A stretch of DNA of 64,000 nt, from assembly GCA_003135055.1 (NCBI GenBank), contig PLDF01000184.1, forward strand, positions 1-64,000, read 5' to 3'. The notes beneath the pieces are model-generated. The model was not told where the DNA came from, made no database searches, and was given only the letters and a program-made list of their open reading frames with translations. The translations under genes were made by a program, and so were the position numbers. Below are positions 9,950 to 19,918 of this stretch, piece by piece; the first letter of the stretch is position 1; each line of letters starts with the position of its first letter. The stretch comes from Bryobacterales bacterium. Its GTDB lineage: Bacteria; Acidobacteriota; Terriglobia; Bryobacterales; Bryobacteraceae.

Positions 9950-10258
9950 TCACTGGTGAGGATCAGCGCCTATTCTGCTCCTCAAGTCAAGGGCCTCTGT
10001 CTCCCGCGCCTCAGATTCGAGATCTGCGTCGATTTCCGCCAGGTTGGCGTGGTAGTGGGCAAGAGCCGCATGAACCTGCGCCAGCGACAGGCGGCCAAAC
10101 TTCCTCGCGATTTCTTCAGGAATCAGGCCCATGTTGCGCCACTGAGCGATCCGGCGAACCGAAACACCTGTCCCGGTAATGCATGGCCGGCCGCCGCGAA
10201 TCTCGGGACGTCGAGAGATCAGGCTGCCTATCTCCGTGAACGTTGCCATCGACTCCAA
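9950..10258 (-). CDS. DUF433 domain protein (antitoxin partner of DUF5615)
   Basis: ISRRPEIRGGRPCITGTGVSVRRIAQWRNMGLIPEEIARKFGRLSLAQVHAALAHYHAN. Confidence 0.85.
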   Translation of the reverse strand: MESMATFTEIGSLISRRPEIRGGRPCITGTGVSVRRIAQWRNMGLIPEEIARKFGRLSLAQVHAALAHYHANLAEIDADLESEARETEALDLRSRIGADPHQ

Positions 10259-10376
10259 GCATATCGTGGCGAATCCCGTCGCCGCCCGTGATCTTTGGCC
10301 GATCTTTGGCCCGTTTCGCGTCGGCGCCGCGTCATGAATAGCACCCCGTTCCGTGGCCCTTTCGAGTCATTAAGGC

Positions 10377-11300
10377 ATGAAACGTACCAGGGTGCGCAAT
10401 TCAGCCGTAACCTTTCCGTCCCCGATATGCGTCCCACCTTGCAACGTGAACTCGCGCGTGAGCTTTCTCGCTGCGGCGGTATTTACGGGCTGGTCGGTGG
10501 CCGGGTGGAACGCCTCGGCGCAATCGCCGCCGGTTTCTCCGCAGGATCCGGCGCCCGTTCCGAACGCCGTAGCGCAATCGCCATCCGCGCCTCCGCAGGA
10601 CTCGGCATCCGCCCCGGCGCCGGTCGAGACTGCCTCTGTCGCCCCCGCTCCTGTCGTCCCTTCCCCTGTGATCGTTCCGCTCAACGATCAGCGGATTGCG
10701 CTTGTCATCCCCGATTACCAAACCGTAGAGGATTCCTCCGTGCCGGTGGCGCCTATGACCGCCGCGGAAAAGTGGCATCTGGGCTGGAAGGAAACTATCG
10801 ACCCGTTCAACATCGCCACCGCCGCCATGACTGCGGCCTTCTCCCAACGCGGCAACCAAACTCCGAAGTACGGTGAAGGCTGGCCTAACTATGGCAGACG
10901 CTTCGGAGCGGCCGTAGGCGATTTCGGCACGCAGAACCTTTTCAGCGCCGGACTTTTCGCGGTCTTGCTGCACCAGGACCCGCGCTATTTCCGCAAAGGT
11001 CCCCGCGCCAAAATCCTTCCCCGCGTCTGGTATTCCGTCACACGTTTGGCGATTTGCAGAAACGATTCCGGCCGGGACACATTAAATACCTCTAATTTTC
11101 TGGGAATGAGCTTCGGAATCGCCGCTTCCAATGTATACTATCCATCATCAAGCCGGACCGGGACCGTAATGGCAGGCCAAGTAGAGACCAGTATGTTGGG
11201 CGGAGTTACTGGCAATCTGATGTCCGAGTTTTGGCCGGATATACAGAAGAAGTTTTTTCGAAAAAAGTCTAAAATAACAAGCGAAAAGAAAGCGGATTAG
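10377..11300 (+). CDS. Hypothetical secreted/envelope protein
   Basis: Pro/Ala-rich N-terminus then RRFGAAVGDFGTQNLFSAGLFAVLLHQDPRYFRKG...FLGMSFGIAASNVYYPSS; no assigned function. Confidence 0.6.
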   Translation: MKRTRVRNSAVTFPSPICVPPCNVNSRVSFLAAAVFTGWSVAGWNASAQSPPVSPQDPAPVPNAVAQSPSAPPQDSASAPAPVETASVAPAPVVPSPVIVPLNDQRIALVIPDYQTVEDSSVPVAPMTAAEKWHLGWKETIDPFNIATAAMTAAFSQRGNQTPKYGEGWPNYGRRFGAAVGDFGTQNLFSAGLFAVLLHQDPRYFRKGPRAKILPRVWYSVTRLAICRNDSGRDTLNTSNFLGMSFGIAASNVYYPSSSRTGTVMAGQVETSMLGGVTGNLMSEFWPDIQKKFFRKKSKITSEKKAD

Positions 11301-11358
11301 CCTGGAAAAGCCTGGTTTCACCTGGCAAGCTGCCCGTCGTGGTCTGATCTGCGCAGCC

Positions 11359-12804
11359 TTGTGTCTTTACCCCGCGTCCGCAAAAGCCCCCGCCGGAACG
11401 GCCATCGAAGCTCGTCTGCTAACGCCCATTTCCTCGTACACCGCCCGTGTCGGCATGCCACTCGAAGCCATCGTCACCACGCCGGTCTGCTCGGCGGGCG
11501 AGGATGCGCTGCCGGAAGACGCCGTGGTGACCGGCGTGGTTTCGAAAGTTCACCGCGTAGGCTTGGGCCTGCTGTACGAGACCGCCAGCATGGCGGTCGA
11601 CTTCAACCAGCTGCGTTTGTCCGACGGCCGCACCTACGCCATTCATGCGCAATTGACCGCCATCGATAACGCCCGCGAGCGCGTGGATAGCCACGGCGTC
11701 ATTCACGGTATCCGCGCCACCGCGACGCTTTCGAATCGCGTGGGCCAGCATCTGGCTTTTCTGGCCCTGGGCCATCCCTTTGTGGCGTTGCCGCTTTTTG
11801 CGCTGCAAAGCAGCATGTTCCATTTCCCCGACCCGGAAATCGAGCTGCGCCGCGGCGCGGATTTTCATCTCGCCGTGCAGTTTCCCCAGCAGTTCGGGTC
11901 AGTGGTGAAGTGCGCCCTGCCGGAAGAGATTCCCGAGCGGAACTGGGGCGATCTGCATACCCTGGTGAACGCCCTGCCCTACTGGAGCTATTCGATCCGC
12001 CAGCCGCAGCCGATGGACTTGGTAAATCTGGTCTACGTCGGTTCCGAACAAGAGATCAACCGCGCATTCTCCGCCGCGGGCTGGACCGGAGCGCAGCCGA
12101 ATTCGGCGCACGCTACGGTGAAGGTGATGCGGGCCATTGCGGAAAATCGCGGCTTGGCGGAAGCTCCCATGCGCGTGCTCCTGCTGGAGGGCGCCCAGCC
12201 AAGCATGCAGCTTCAACAGGGCCTGGATACGCTTGCCAAGCGCGATCACCTGCGCATCTGGGCGCGTAGCGAACAAATCGATGGGCGGCAGGTCTGGGCC
12301 TCGTCGGCAACGCGCGATCTGGCGGCGGTTTTTGGGATGCATCCGTTCGGCTTTACGCACCAGATTCAAGACGACGTGGATCTGGAGCGCGATCAGGTGG
12401 TCGGCGATCTCGCCTTCACCGGATGCGTCGATTCGGTTTCGTACGTCGCGCGGCCGGAAACGGTGCGGACATCCGGCGAGGTCTATCGCAAAGGCGTCAT
12501 CACCGATTCGCGGGTAGCCGTGGTAATTCTGAATTCCTGCGAGGAGCCGCGCCAGGATCTCTCCGATATCGGCGAGATGCCGCAGCCCCGCATGCTGGTC
12601 CGCTGGATAAGGCGCGTGACCCTGACCGCGCGCAACCATTATTTGCGCGACAATTGGGCGTGGCGCGCGGGCGAGGCACTCCGATTCACTTTTCATACGG
12701 TGCGCTCATGGCAGCAGGAGCGCAAGGATGAACAACTGGCGCGCGAGCTCGATGCAAAACTGGCCGCGCGGCCGGAGCTGCGGCAGGATTTCGCGGTTAA
12801 GTAG
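11359..12804 (+). CDS. LssY C-terminal domain-containing protein
   Basis: DLVNLVYVGSEQEINRAFSAAGWTGA...DHLRIWARSEQIDGRQVWASSATRDLAAVF...HQIQDDVDLERDQVVGDL. Confidence 0.8.
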   Translation: MCLYPASAKAPAGTAIEARLLTPISSYTARVGMPLEAIVTTPVCSAGEDALPEDAVVTGVVSKVHRVGLGLLYETASMAVDFNQLRLSDGRTYAIHAQLTAIDNARERVDSHGVIHGIRATATLSNRVGQHLAFLALGHPFVALPLFALQSSMFHFPDPEIELRRGADFHLAVQFPQQFGSVVKCALPEEIPERNWGDLHTLVNALPYWSYSIRQPQPMDLVNLVYVGSEQEINRAFSAAGWTGAQPNSAHATVKVMRAIAENRGLAEAPMRVLLLEGAQPSMQLQQGLDTLAKRDHLRIWARSEQIDGRQVWASSATRDLAAVFGMHPFGFTHQIQDDVDLERDQVVGDLAFTGCVDSVSYVARPETVRTSGEVYRKGVITDSRVAVVILNSCEEPRQDLSDIGEMPQPRMLVRWIRRVTLTARNHYLRDNWAWRAGEALRFTFHTVRSWQQERKDEQLARELDAKLAARPELRQDFAVK

Positions 12805-12805
12805 C

Positions 12806-15415
12806 ATGCGCCTCTGCGCGTGGCTGCTGGCGGCCGGCTCGCTCGCATGGGCCGCCCCGCAGCAGGCGCAACTGCTTCGCCAGGGTTGGGCCATTCAATC
12901 CTCGGCCGACGCTCGCGAAGGCGGCGCCGCTATTTCGGCCGCCGATTACAGGCCCAACGGTTGGTACAGCGCCACGCTTCCCTCCACGGTGCTAAGCGCG
13001 CTGGTGCAAGACCACGTTTATCCCGACCCGTATTCGGGCATGAATCTGCGGCAGATTTCGGGAGCGTCGTATCCCGTGTCCTCCAACTTTTCGAACGCGC
13101 TGATGCCGCCGGATAGCCCGTTCCGGCATTCGTGGTGGTACCGGACCACGTTCCAGGTCCCGGCGGATTATAAGGGCCGCACCGTCTGGCTGGGCTTCGA
13201 CGGCATCAACTTCCGCGCCAACGTATGGATGAATGGAAAACAGATCGCATCGGCGGATCATGCCGCCGGCGCCTGGCGTCTCTTCGAATTCGACGTCACC
13301 GCCGCGGCCAAACCGGGCGAGAACAACGCGCTGGCGGTGGAGGTTTTTCCGCCGCTGCCGAATGATCTGGCGATCACTTTCGTCGATTGGAATCCGCTGC
13401 CGCCGGATAAGGATATGGGACTCTGGCGCGAAGTCTACATCGCCGCCACCGGCCCGGTGGCCGTGCGTTTCCCCGCCGTATTCACCAAACTGAATCTGCC
13501 TGACGACGATCAAGCCCAGCTTACCGTGCGCTGCGAAGTGCGCAACGCCGCGGCGCATCCGGCGGATGGCGTGCTGCTCGGCAAAATCGAAAATATCGAA
13601 TTTTCGCAGACGGTGCATCTGGGGCCGCATGAGACGCGGGTGATTCATTTCACGCCGGATCGGTATCCGCAGCTTAAGGTCGCCAAGCCGCGCTTATGGT
13701 GGCCGGCGCAGGTGGGCGCGCAGAATCTCTATCCGCTCGATCTTACTTTCGAAATCGGCGGCAAGCCGTCCGACCAGAGCCGCATTCAATTCGGCGTCCG
13801 CCAGGTGACTTCCGAGGTGGATGCGCAAGGCCATCGGCTCTTTCACGTCAACGGCAAGAACATTCTGGTGCGCGGCGCGGGCTACACGTTCGACATGATG
13901 CTGCGCTCTTCGCCGGAGCGCCAGGAGGCGGAGCTGAAATACGTCCGCGACATGAACCTGAACGCGGTGCGCTTTGAGGGCAAACTCGAAGACGACCATT
14001 TCCTGGAGCTGTGCGATCAATACGGCATCCTGGTGCTGGCCGGCTGGTGCTGTTGCGACCACTGGGAGAAGTGGCAGGAGTGGAGCGCGGAAGACGAAAC
14101 CATCGCCGCCGAATCCATGCGCGACCAGTTGCGGCGCATGGAACGGCATCCGGCGCTGTTCGATTGGATGTACGGCAGCGACAATCCGCCGCCGCCCAAG
14201 ATCGAGCAGATCTATCTCGACGTCATCAAGGAAACGGAATGGCCAAACCCCTACCATTCCTCGGCCACCGCGAAGCCCACCAAGCTCGGCGGCCCGACCG
14301 GCGTGAAGATGACCGGGCCGTATGAGTACGTGGCGCCCGAGTATTGGCTGCTCGATGCCAAATTCGGCGGCGCGCACGGCTTCAACACCGAGACCAGTCC
14401 GGGCCCATCCCCGCCGCCCGTCGAATCGATGAAGCGCATGCTGCCCGAAGAGCACCAGTGGCCCATCGATTCCTGGTGGGATTATCACGCCGGCGGCGGC
14501 GCATTCAAAGACATCCACGTCTTCGCCGACGCCTTGAACGCCCGCTACGGCGCCTCATCCAGTCTCGAAGAGTTCGCCCGCAAGTCGCAGATGATGGCCT
14601 ACGAGGGCCATCGCGCTATGTTCGAGGCATATGGGCGAAATAAGTACACGGCCACTGGCGTCATCCAGTGGATGCTGAATAACGCCTGGCCCGGACTGAT
14701 CTGGCACTTATACGATTGGTATCTGCGCCCCGGCGGATCTTACTTCGGCGCCAAGAAGGCCAATGAGCCCCTGCACGTGCAATACTCCTACGACGACCGC
14801 AGCGTCGCGGTAGTGAATTCCTATTACAAGGCGTTCCCCGGCGTGAAGGTGCATGCGGCGGTCTATAACCTCGACATGACGGAGAAGTTCGCGCGCAACG
14901 CCACCGCCGATATCGCCGAAGACAGCGCCACGCGCGTCCTCACGCTGCCCGATATCTCCGGGCTCAGCGCGACTTACTTCGTCAGCCTGTCGCTTTCCGA
15001 TAACTCGGGCGGCGCCATGAGCCGCAATCTGTATTGGCTGTCCACGACGCCGGAAACGCTCGATTGGGATAAGTCCACTTGGTATTACACGCCTACCAAG
15101 ACGTTCGCCGATTATACGGCGCTGAATACGCTGCCGCCAGTGACGTTGAAGCTGAATTCGGCAACCAGTCAGCTGGGCATGGACCGGGTAACTACGGTGT
15201 TTATCGAGAACCCCGGCACGGCGATCGCATTCGGCATACGGCTGAAGGTGAACAAGGGCGCCGACGGCGATGAAGTGCTGCCCGTCCTTTGGGAAGACAA
15301 CTACTTCGCGCTGCTGCCCGGCGAGCGGCGCACCGTAACAGCCACTTATCGCGCGAAGGACCTGGGCCGCGCCACCCCGTCAGTGCAAGCGGAGGCGTGG
15401 AACTCGAAGAGGTAA
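12806..15415 (+). CDS. Glycoside hydrolase family 2, exo-beta-D-glucosaminidase-like
   Basis: Signal peptide; GH2 sugar-binding, Ig-like and TIM-barrel regions (WYRTTFQVPADYKGRTVWLGFDGINFRANVWMNGKQI; NLNAVRFEGKLEDDHFLELCDQYGILVLAGW; MYGSDNPPPP; GFNTETSPG). Confidence 0.85.
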   Translation: MRLCAWLLAAGSLAWAAPQQAQLLRQGWAIQSSADAREGGAAISAADYRPNGWYSATLPSTVLSALVQDHVYPDPYSGMNLRQISGASYPVSSNFSNALMPPDSPFRHSWWYRTTFQVPADYKGRTVWLGFDGINFRANVWMNGKQIASADHAAGAWRLFEFDVTAAAKPGENNALAVEVFPPLPNDLAITFVDWNPLPPDKDMGLWREVYIAATGPVAVRFPAVFTKLNLPDDDQAQLTVRCEVRNAAAHPADGVLLGKIENIEFSQTVHLGPHETRVIHFTPDRYPQLKVAKPRLWWPAQVGAQNLYPLDLTFEIGGKPSDQSRIQFGVRQVTSEVDAQGHRLFHVNGKNILVRGAGYTFDMMLRSSPERQEAELKYVRDMNLNAVRFEGKLEDDHFLELCDQYGILVLAGWCCCDHWEKWQEWSAEDETIAAESMRDQLRRMERHPALFDWMYGSDNPPPPKIEQIYLDVIKETEWPNPYHSSATAKPTKLGGPTGVKMTGPYEYVAPEYWLLDAKFGGAHGFNTETSPGPSPPPVESMKRMLPEEHQWPIDSWWDYHAGGGAFKDIHVFADALNARYGASSSLEEFARKSQMMAYEGHRAMFEAYGRNKYTATGVIQWMLNNAWPGLIWHLYDWYLRPGGSYFGAKKANEPLHVQYSYDDRSVAVVNSYYKAFPGVKVHAAVYNLDMTEKFARNATADIAEDSATRVLTLPDISGLSATYFVSLSLSDNSGGAMSRNLYWLSTTPETLDWDKSTWYYTPTKTFADYTALNTLPPVTLKLNSATSQLGMDRVTTVFIENPGTAIAFGIRLKVNKGADGDEVLPVLWEDNYFALLPGERRTVTATYRAKDLGRATPSVQAEAWNSKR

Positions 15416-15608
15416 ATCTTCGACGCAGAGACGCTGAGGCGCGGAGCAAACGCAGAGAAGACTCAAGATGGTTCACTGAGGTTCGGTGACTCTACGTCAA
15501 GTTCGCAGCCTTGACGCGGAAGTCCGGAAGTAACCTCTCGGCCCATCAATCTGGCAACTTTAGAACCTTCCGCTGCGTTAAAAGAACAAGCGCCTTCTGC
15601 ACTACACG

Positions 15609-16112
15609 TTGTTCGTGGCGTTGCTCGCCGCTTGCGCTGCCCAGGACGTCAAATTCTCCAGCGAAGTCAAGGTAGTCGCGCTGCTGGCGGCGGTCCACGA
15701 CTCAAACGGCGCGATGGTCAAAGACCTGACCAAAGACGATTTTCGACTGGAAGAGGATGGCCATCCGCAAACCATCCGCTATTTCTCGCGCGAGCCGGAC
15801 CTTCCCCTGACCGTTGGTCTTCTGGTGGACACCAGCCGGAGCATGTTGACCGTTTTCGCGGAGGAATGCATCGCGGGCAGCCGATTCTTCGAGCATGTGT
15901 CACGCGAAGACGGCGATAGCGCCGCGGTGCTCCAATTCGATCGCAATATAAGCGTATTCGTCTCGGGAGAAGCTCACGTCTGCGCTCACTCAGTTGAAAA
16001 TCCCCCGCTGGGCGAGTCTGACACGCGTTTGTACGACGCTGTGCGGTACGCGCCGGAAGCCTTGATGCAGCAGCGCGGCAGCCTCTGCATCCGTCTCCCC
16101 CAGATCGGTTAA
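15609..16112 (+). pseudogene. VWFA-related protein (TIGR03436-like), frameshifted and truncated
   Basis: VKDLTKDDFRLEEDGHPQTIRYFSREPDLPLTVGLLVDTSRSM; frame breaks at SREKLTSALTQLKIPRWAS (about 15961-16017, other frame), returns for TRLYDAV. Confidence 0.7.
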
Positions 16113-16164
16113 GTTAAGCACACACGGGCCCCCGTCAAGGCCCGAGTTGGTATATACTCGGCCC

Positions 16165-16542
16165 ATGCACAAAACCAGCATACTGATCGCCATGCTTGCG
16201 ATATTCGGCGTCCACGGAGCGGCACAGGACGACGCGCAATATCAAACCTGGATGAAGTCTATGCAGCCAACCGTGGGAGCGATTCGCAACGCCGCGGATA
16301 ATGCCGCCGCGGCTGCCGACGCCACCAAACTTGCCGACACCTTCGGCAAAGTCGCTATATTCTGGAAGGCGAAGAATGCCGACGATGCCGTGAAATTCGC
16401 GGAAACGGCGCGCGATGCGGCCAAAGCCATCGCGGCGGGCTCCGGAGACAAGGCTGCCAACCTGCAGACGATTCAACGCACCTGCGGCGGCTGTCACTCG
16501 GCTCATCGCGGGGGAGCGGCTCCCAACTTCACGATCAAATAG
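16165..16542 (+). CDS. Small c-type cytochrome
   Basis: Signal peptide MHKTSILIAMLAIFGVHGAAQ; heme motif CGGCH near the C-terminus. Confidence 0.75.
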   Translation: MHKTSILIAMLAIFGVHGAAQDDAQYQTWMKSMQPTVGAIRNAADNAAAAADATKLADTFGKVAIFWKAKNADDAVKFAETARDAAKAIAAGSGDKAANLQTIQRTCGGCHSAHRGGAAPNFTIK

Positions 16543-16648
16543 CTCGGTTGAAAAGCCGCAGCCGCGAATGCCTGGCTGGACGACGTTGCCGCGGATTCCG
16601 GTCGAAGCCGCGCTGCGATTCCGTCTGTTTTTTCGCTTCACGGCCGGG

Positions 16649-16670
16649 CCCTTCTCAAGATTGAGAAGGG
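16649..16670. repeat. Perfect hairpin CCCTTCTCAA-GA-TTGAGAAGGG
   Basis: 10-bp perfect arms, 2-nt loop; no downstream T-tract. Confidence 0.6.
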
Positions 16671-16844
16671 GCATGCGCCCAACACCTGCTTGACAGATGG
16701 CCGTCAGGCGCGTCAGGTGGGGTCGCATCTTGCGATCTCCGCATTCAGCTCCCGGCCGCTTCTGGGATTTCCTGCGTCCGCCGATAGCGCGGCGTGCGAG
16801 TTCCTCGCGCGACTATTCTATCTCGTGCGACTATTCCTATTACG

Positions 16845-17561
16845 ATGCTTTTCGATGTCAACGGGCTTTGCAAGCGGTTCGGCCGGATTGCCGCGCTCAC
16901 GGACGTCAGCTTCCAGGTGCACGCGGGCGAGGTGCTCGGACTCATTGGCCCCAACGGCGCCGGTAAATCCACGCTGTTCGAATGCCTGGGCGGCGTGCTG
17001 CCGTCCGACAGCGGCGCGATGCACAGCGGCGGACGCTTAGTCGGAACGCATGAGCGCCCGTCGCTGCTGTTTTATGTCCCCGACGGCATCGCCCCTTGGC
17101 CGGCGCAGTCCGTGCGGTGGGCGCTCGATTTCACCATTGGCTTCTTCGGAGGCCGGCCCGCGCTTCGCGACGAAGTGATCGATCAGCTCGACCTCCGCCA
17201 GTTGCTGCGCCAGCCAATTGGCACGCTCTCGAAGGGCCAGCGAAAGCGCGCTCTGTTAGCCATTGGCCTGCTGACGCCCCAGCCGGCGCTGCTCATCGAC
17301 GAGCCCTTCGAAGGACTCGACCTGCGGCAGGCGCGCGAAATTGCGGCGGCGTTGCGCGCGCACGCGGCCCGCGGCCGGACGCTCTTCCTCTCGATTCATC
17401 AGATCGGCGATGCCGCGCGCTTCTGCGACCGGTTCGTGCTGCTCAGCGGCGGCCGCGTCTGTGGGGAAGGCACCGTTCGGGAACTCGCGGCGCTGGCAGA
17501 AATGCGCGACGGGTCGAGAACATACGAGGACCTGGAAGAGGTGTTCCTTGCGCTCACCTAG
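16845..17561 (+). CDS. ABC transporter ATP-binding protein
   Basis: Walker A GPNGAGKST, signature LSKGQRKR, Walker B LLIDEPFEGLD. Confidence 0.93.
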   Translation: MLFDVNGLCKRFGRIAALTDVSFQVHAGEVLGLIGPNGAGKSTLFECLGGVLPSDSGAMHSGGRLVGTHERPSLLFYVPDGIAPWPAQSVRWALDFTIGFFGGRPALRDEVIDQLDLRQLLRQPIGTLSKGQRKRALLAIGLLTPQPALLIDEPFEGLDLRQAREIAAALRAHAARGRTLFLSIHQIGDAARFCDRFVLLSGGRVCGEGTVRELAALAEMRDGSRTYEDLEEVFLALT

Positions 17562-17566
17562 TTGCG

Positions 17567-17654
17567 GGACATGCCTCCTGGCCTGTCACTCCCGCGGGCT
17601 GTCAGGCACTGATGGTTTACTCAAGCAAGTGACAGGCCAGGAGGCCTGTCCTAC
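17567..17654. repeat. Two REP-like palindromes in opposite orientation (REPIN-like)
   Basis: GGACATGCC-TCCT-GGCCTGTC 17567-17587 and GACAGGCC-AGGA-GGCCTGTC-CTAC 17631-17654. Confidence 0.75.
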
Positions 17655-18974
17655 ATGAGGTCTCCATTTCTGTGGCTATTGGACAAGGAATGGCGCGAGC
17701 TCATTGTGTCCAGGGCATGGTGGGTGCTGCTGCTCGGCATGGGACCGTTGGCGGGAGCCTCGTTCATCAGCGCCGTAAGCGTCTACGGGGAAGTGAGCGG
17801 GCTGAACGGAACCTCAGCCGGCGTCGGCGAGGCGTTATCGCCGCTGGCCGGGGTTTGGGCGCCCACGTTCAGCGCCTGCGAGCTGGCGGCCGTCTTCCTG
17901 CTGCCATTCGTTGCCATTCGTCTGGTGGCGGGCGATCGGCAGAGCGGCGCGCTGAAGCTGGAGCTGCAACGGGGCATGCCGCCCTTCGCTCGCATCGCGG
18001 CCAAGGCTGCCATACTGCTCGCGGGCTGGATGGTGGCGATGCTGCCGCCCCTGAGCGCCATCCTGCTATGGAGAAGTTACGGCGGCAGCGTCTATCCGCC
18101 GGAACTGGCCACGTTGACGCTCGGCCATGTGTTGAACGCTGGGCTGACCATTGCGCTCGCCGCCGCCATGGCGTCGCTCACCGAACATCCCTCCACGGCC
18201 GCGATTTTGACGCTGAGCTTTACAGTCGGCACCTGGATCGTTAGTTTCTTTGCGGCGGTGCAGGGCGGCTGGTGGGAGCGCGCCGCCGGGTACACGCCCG
18301 CCGCCATGGTGGCGGAGTTCCAGCACGGGCTGGTGCGCCTCGACACCGTGCTCATCGCGCTGGCGCTGACTCTGACGGGCCTCGGCTTCGCGGCCGTCTG
18401 GATGCGCCTTGGCGCCGCCGTGAGCCGCCGCGTCTACGAATCGATCGGCCTTGGCATGCTCGCGGCCGCCGCTATCTTCGCGTGCACTTTCTGCGCCGTC
18501 AGTTGGGACACATCCGAAAGCCGAAGCAACTCCTTCCCCGAGTCCGACGAACGGGCGATCGAGCAGATCAAGACGCCGTTACTTATCGTCGCGCATCTGG
18601 CGCAGGAAGATCCGCGGCGGTTCGACCTGGAGCACCGCGCCCTTTCGAAGCTGCGGCGCGTCATGCCCAAACTCCAGGTGCAGTATGTGTCGGCCACGTC
18701 GATCGGCCTGTTCGAACAGACCAATGCCCATTACGGCGAGATTTGGTATTACATGGGCGGGCGAAAGACGATGAGCCGCGTGACCACGGGCGAAGGCGTG
18801 CTTGAGGCGATTTACTCCCTCGCAGGCGTCGCGCCGCCCGCTGAGAACGACGCAGAGATCTTTCGCGGACATCCTCTCGCGGTTGCTCCAACTGGCGCCG
18901 GCGCGATATTCTACCTTCTCTGGCCATGCCTGATCGTAGCTGGCGGAATTTTTGCACGATGGAGATTCAGATGA
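17655..18974 (+). CDS. ABC-2 type transporter permease with extracytoplasmic region
   Basis: Multiple hydrophobic segments (FLLPFVAIRLVAGDRQSGALKLELQRG); follows ATPase gene. Confidence 0.8.
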   Translation: MRSPFLWLLDKEWRELIVSRAWWVLLLGMGPLAGASFISAVSVYGEVSGLNGTSAGVGEALSPLAGVWAPTFSACELAAVFLLPFVAIRLVAGDRQSGALKLELQRGMPPFARIAAKAAILLAGWMVAMLPPLSAILLWRSYGGSVYPPELATLTLGHVLNAGLTIALAAAMASLTEHPSTAAILTLSFTVGTWIVSFFAAVQGGWWERAAGYTPAAMVAEFQHGLVRLDTVLIALALTLTGLGFAAVWMRLGAAVSRRVYESIGLGMLAAAAIFACTFCAVSWDTSESRSNSFPESDERAIEQIKTPLLIVAHLAQEDPRRFDLEHRALSKLRRVMPKLQVQYVSATSIGLFEQTNAHYGEIWYYMGGRKTMSRVTTGEGVLEAIYSLAGVAPPAENDAEIFRGHPLAVAPTGAGAIFYLLWPCLIVAGGIFARWRFR

Positions 18975-19771
18975 AGGCGCTCATACGAAATGGATTCGGC
19001 CTCGCCGCCGCATTGCTCATGGCCGCGCTGGTCTACGCGGCGGATATCAAGGTCGATCTCAGCAAGGAACAGCCCGGCAAGCCGCCTGTCATTTTCGAGC
19101 CGATCGTCGGAACGTGGCTGGTGGCGCAGGACCGCCCCGACAAGGTGATTGCGCTCGACGGCCGGCCGTGGGTGGCCAGCAAGGACACTCCGACGAAGCT
19201 GCTGGTGGAAAGCGCGCGCAAGCTGTATGGCACGTCGAACGAAGAGCTGATGGATAACGCCAAGCAGTTCGCCTACTACCCGGTCGCGATTCTCAAGAGC
19301 GTCGATAACTTTTCGAACGGGACGATCGGCATGAAGTTCAAGACCACGGGCGGCGAGGCCGACCGCTGCTCGGGTATTCTCTTCAACGTGAAACCGAACG
19401 GCGACTGGCTGACCATCCGCTACAACGATACGGAGAACAACGTCGGGCTATGGGAATTCCACGGCGGCATACGAAGGAATGTCAGGTTCAGCGACAGGGC
19501 CAAGCCGTTCATGCTCGACCGGAGCGCATGGCATGAGTTGAAGATGACTGTGAACGGCGCCGATTTCAAGGCATGGCTCGACGGCGCCGTAGCCATTGAG
19601 TACACGTTCGGCAGCGAGCCGGCGGCGGGCAGGAAAGGCCCACCCAATCCGGACTTGTTTCCGGCGACTAATCCGGTGCTGCGGCCGCCGGTGGCCGGCA
19701 AAGTCGGTCTCTGGTCCAAGACGGATAGCTCAAGCTATTTCAAAGATTACGTGGTGAGCCCGCAGCCGTAA
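18959..19771 (+). CDS. Secreted protein with DUF1080/concanavalin-like fold (putative)
   Basis: Signal peptide; GIMKF..SGILFNVKPNGDWLTIRYNDTENNVGLWEF...WHELKMTVNGADFKAWLDG. Confidence 0.65.
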   Translation: MEIQMKALIRNGFGLAAALLMAALVYAADIKVDLSKEQPGKPPVIFEPIVGTWLVAQDRPDKVIALDGRPWVASKDTPTKLLVESARKLYGTSNEELMDNAKQFAYYPVAILKSVDNFSNGTIGMKFKTTGGEADRCSGILFNVKPNGDWLTIRYNDTENNVGLWEFHGGIRRNVRFSDRAKPFMLDRSAWHELKMTVNGADFKAWLDGAVAIEYTFGSEPAAGRKGPPNPDLFPATNPVLRPPVAGKVGLWSKTDSSSYFKDYVVSPQP

Positions 19772-19880
19772 CATCGGGACAAGCGCGCGAGTCTCTTCGA
19801 ATAGTTCCACGTCGGCTAGGTGCGGACCGCTGCTCTCGCGCCCAGTCTCGAAACAAGTGCGCCGCCGGCCGCGGGCGCGG

Positions 19881-19918
19881 CAGACCAGGCAGAGCAGACC
19901 AGGCAGAGCAGACCAGGC
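19881..19918. repeat. 14-bp tandem repeat CAGACCAGGCAGAG x about 2.7
   Basis: 19881-19894, 19895-19908, partial 19909-19918, identical units. Confidence 0.9.

Noticed and set aside
17631-17650. REP-like palindromes as Rho-independent terminators
   Set aside because: No T-tract after the stems, and some copies lie between co-directional genes directly before a start codon.
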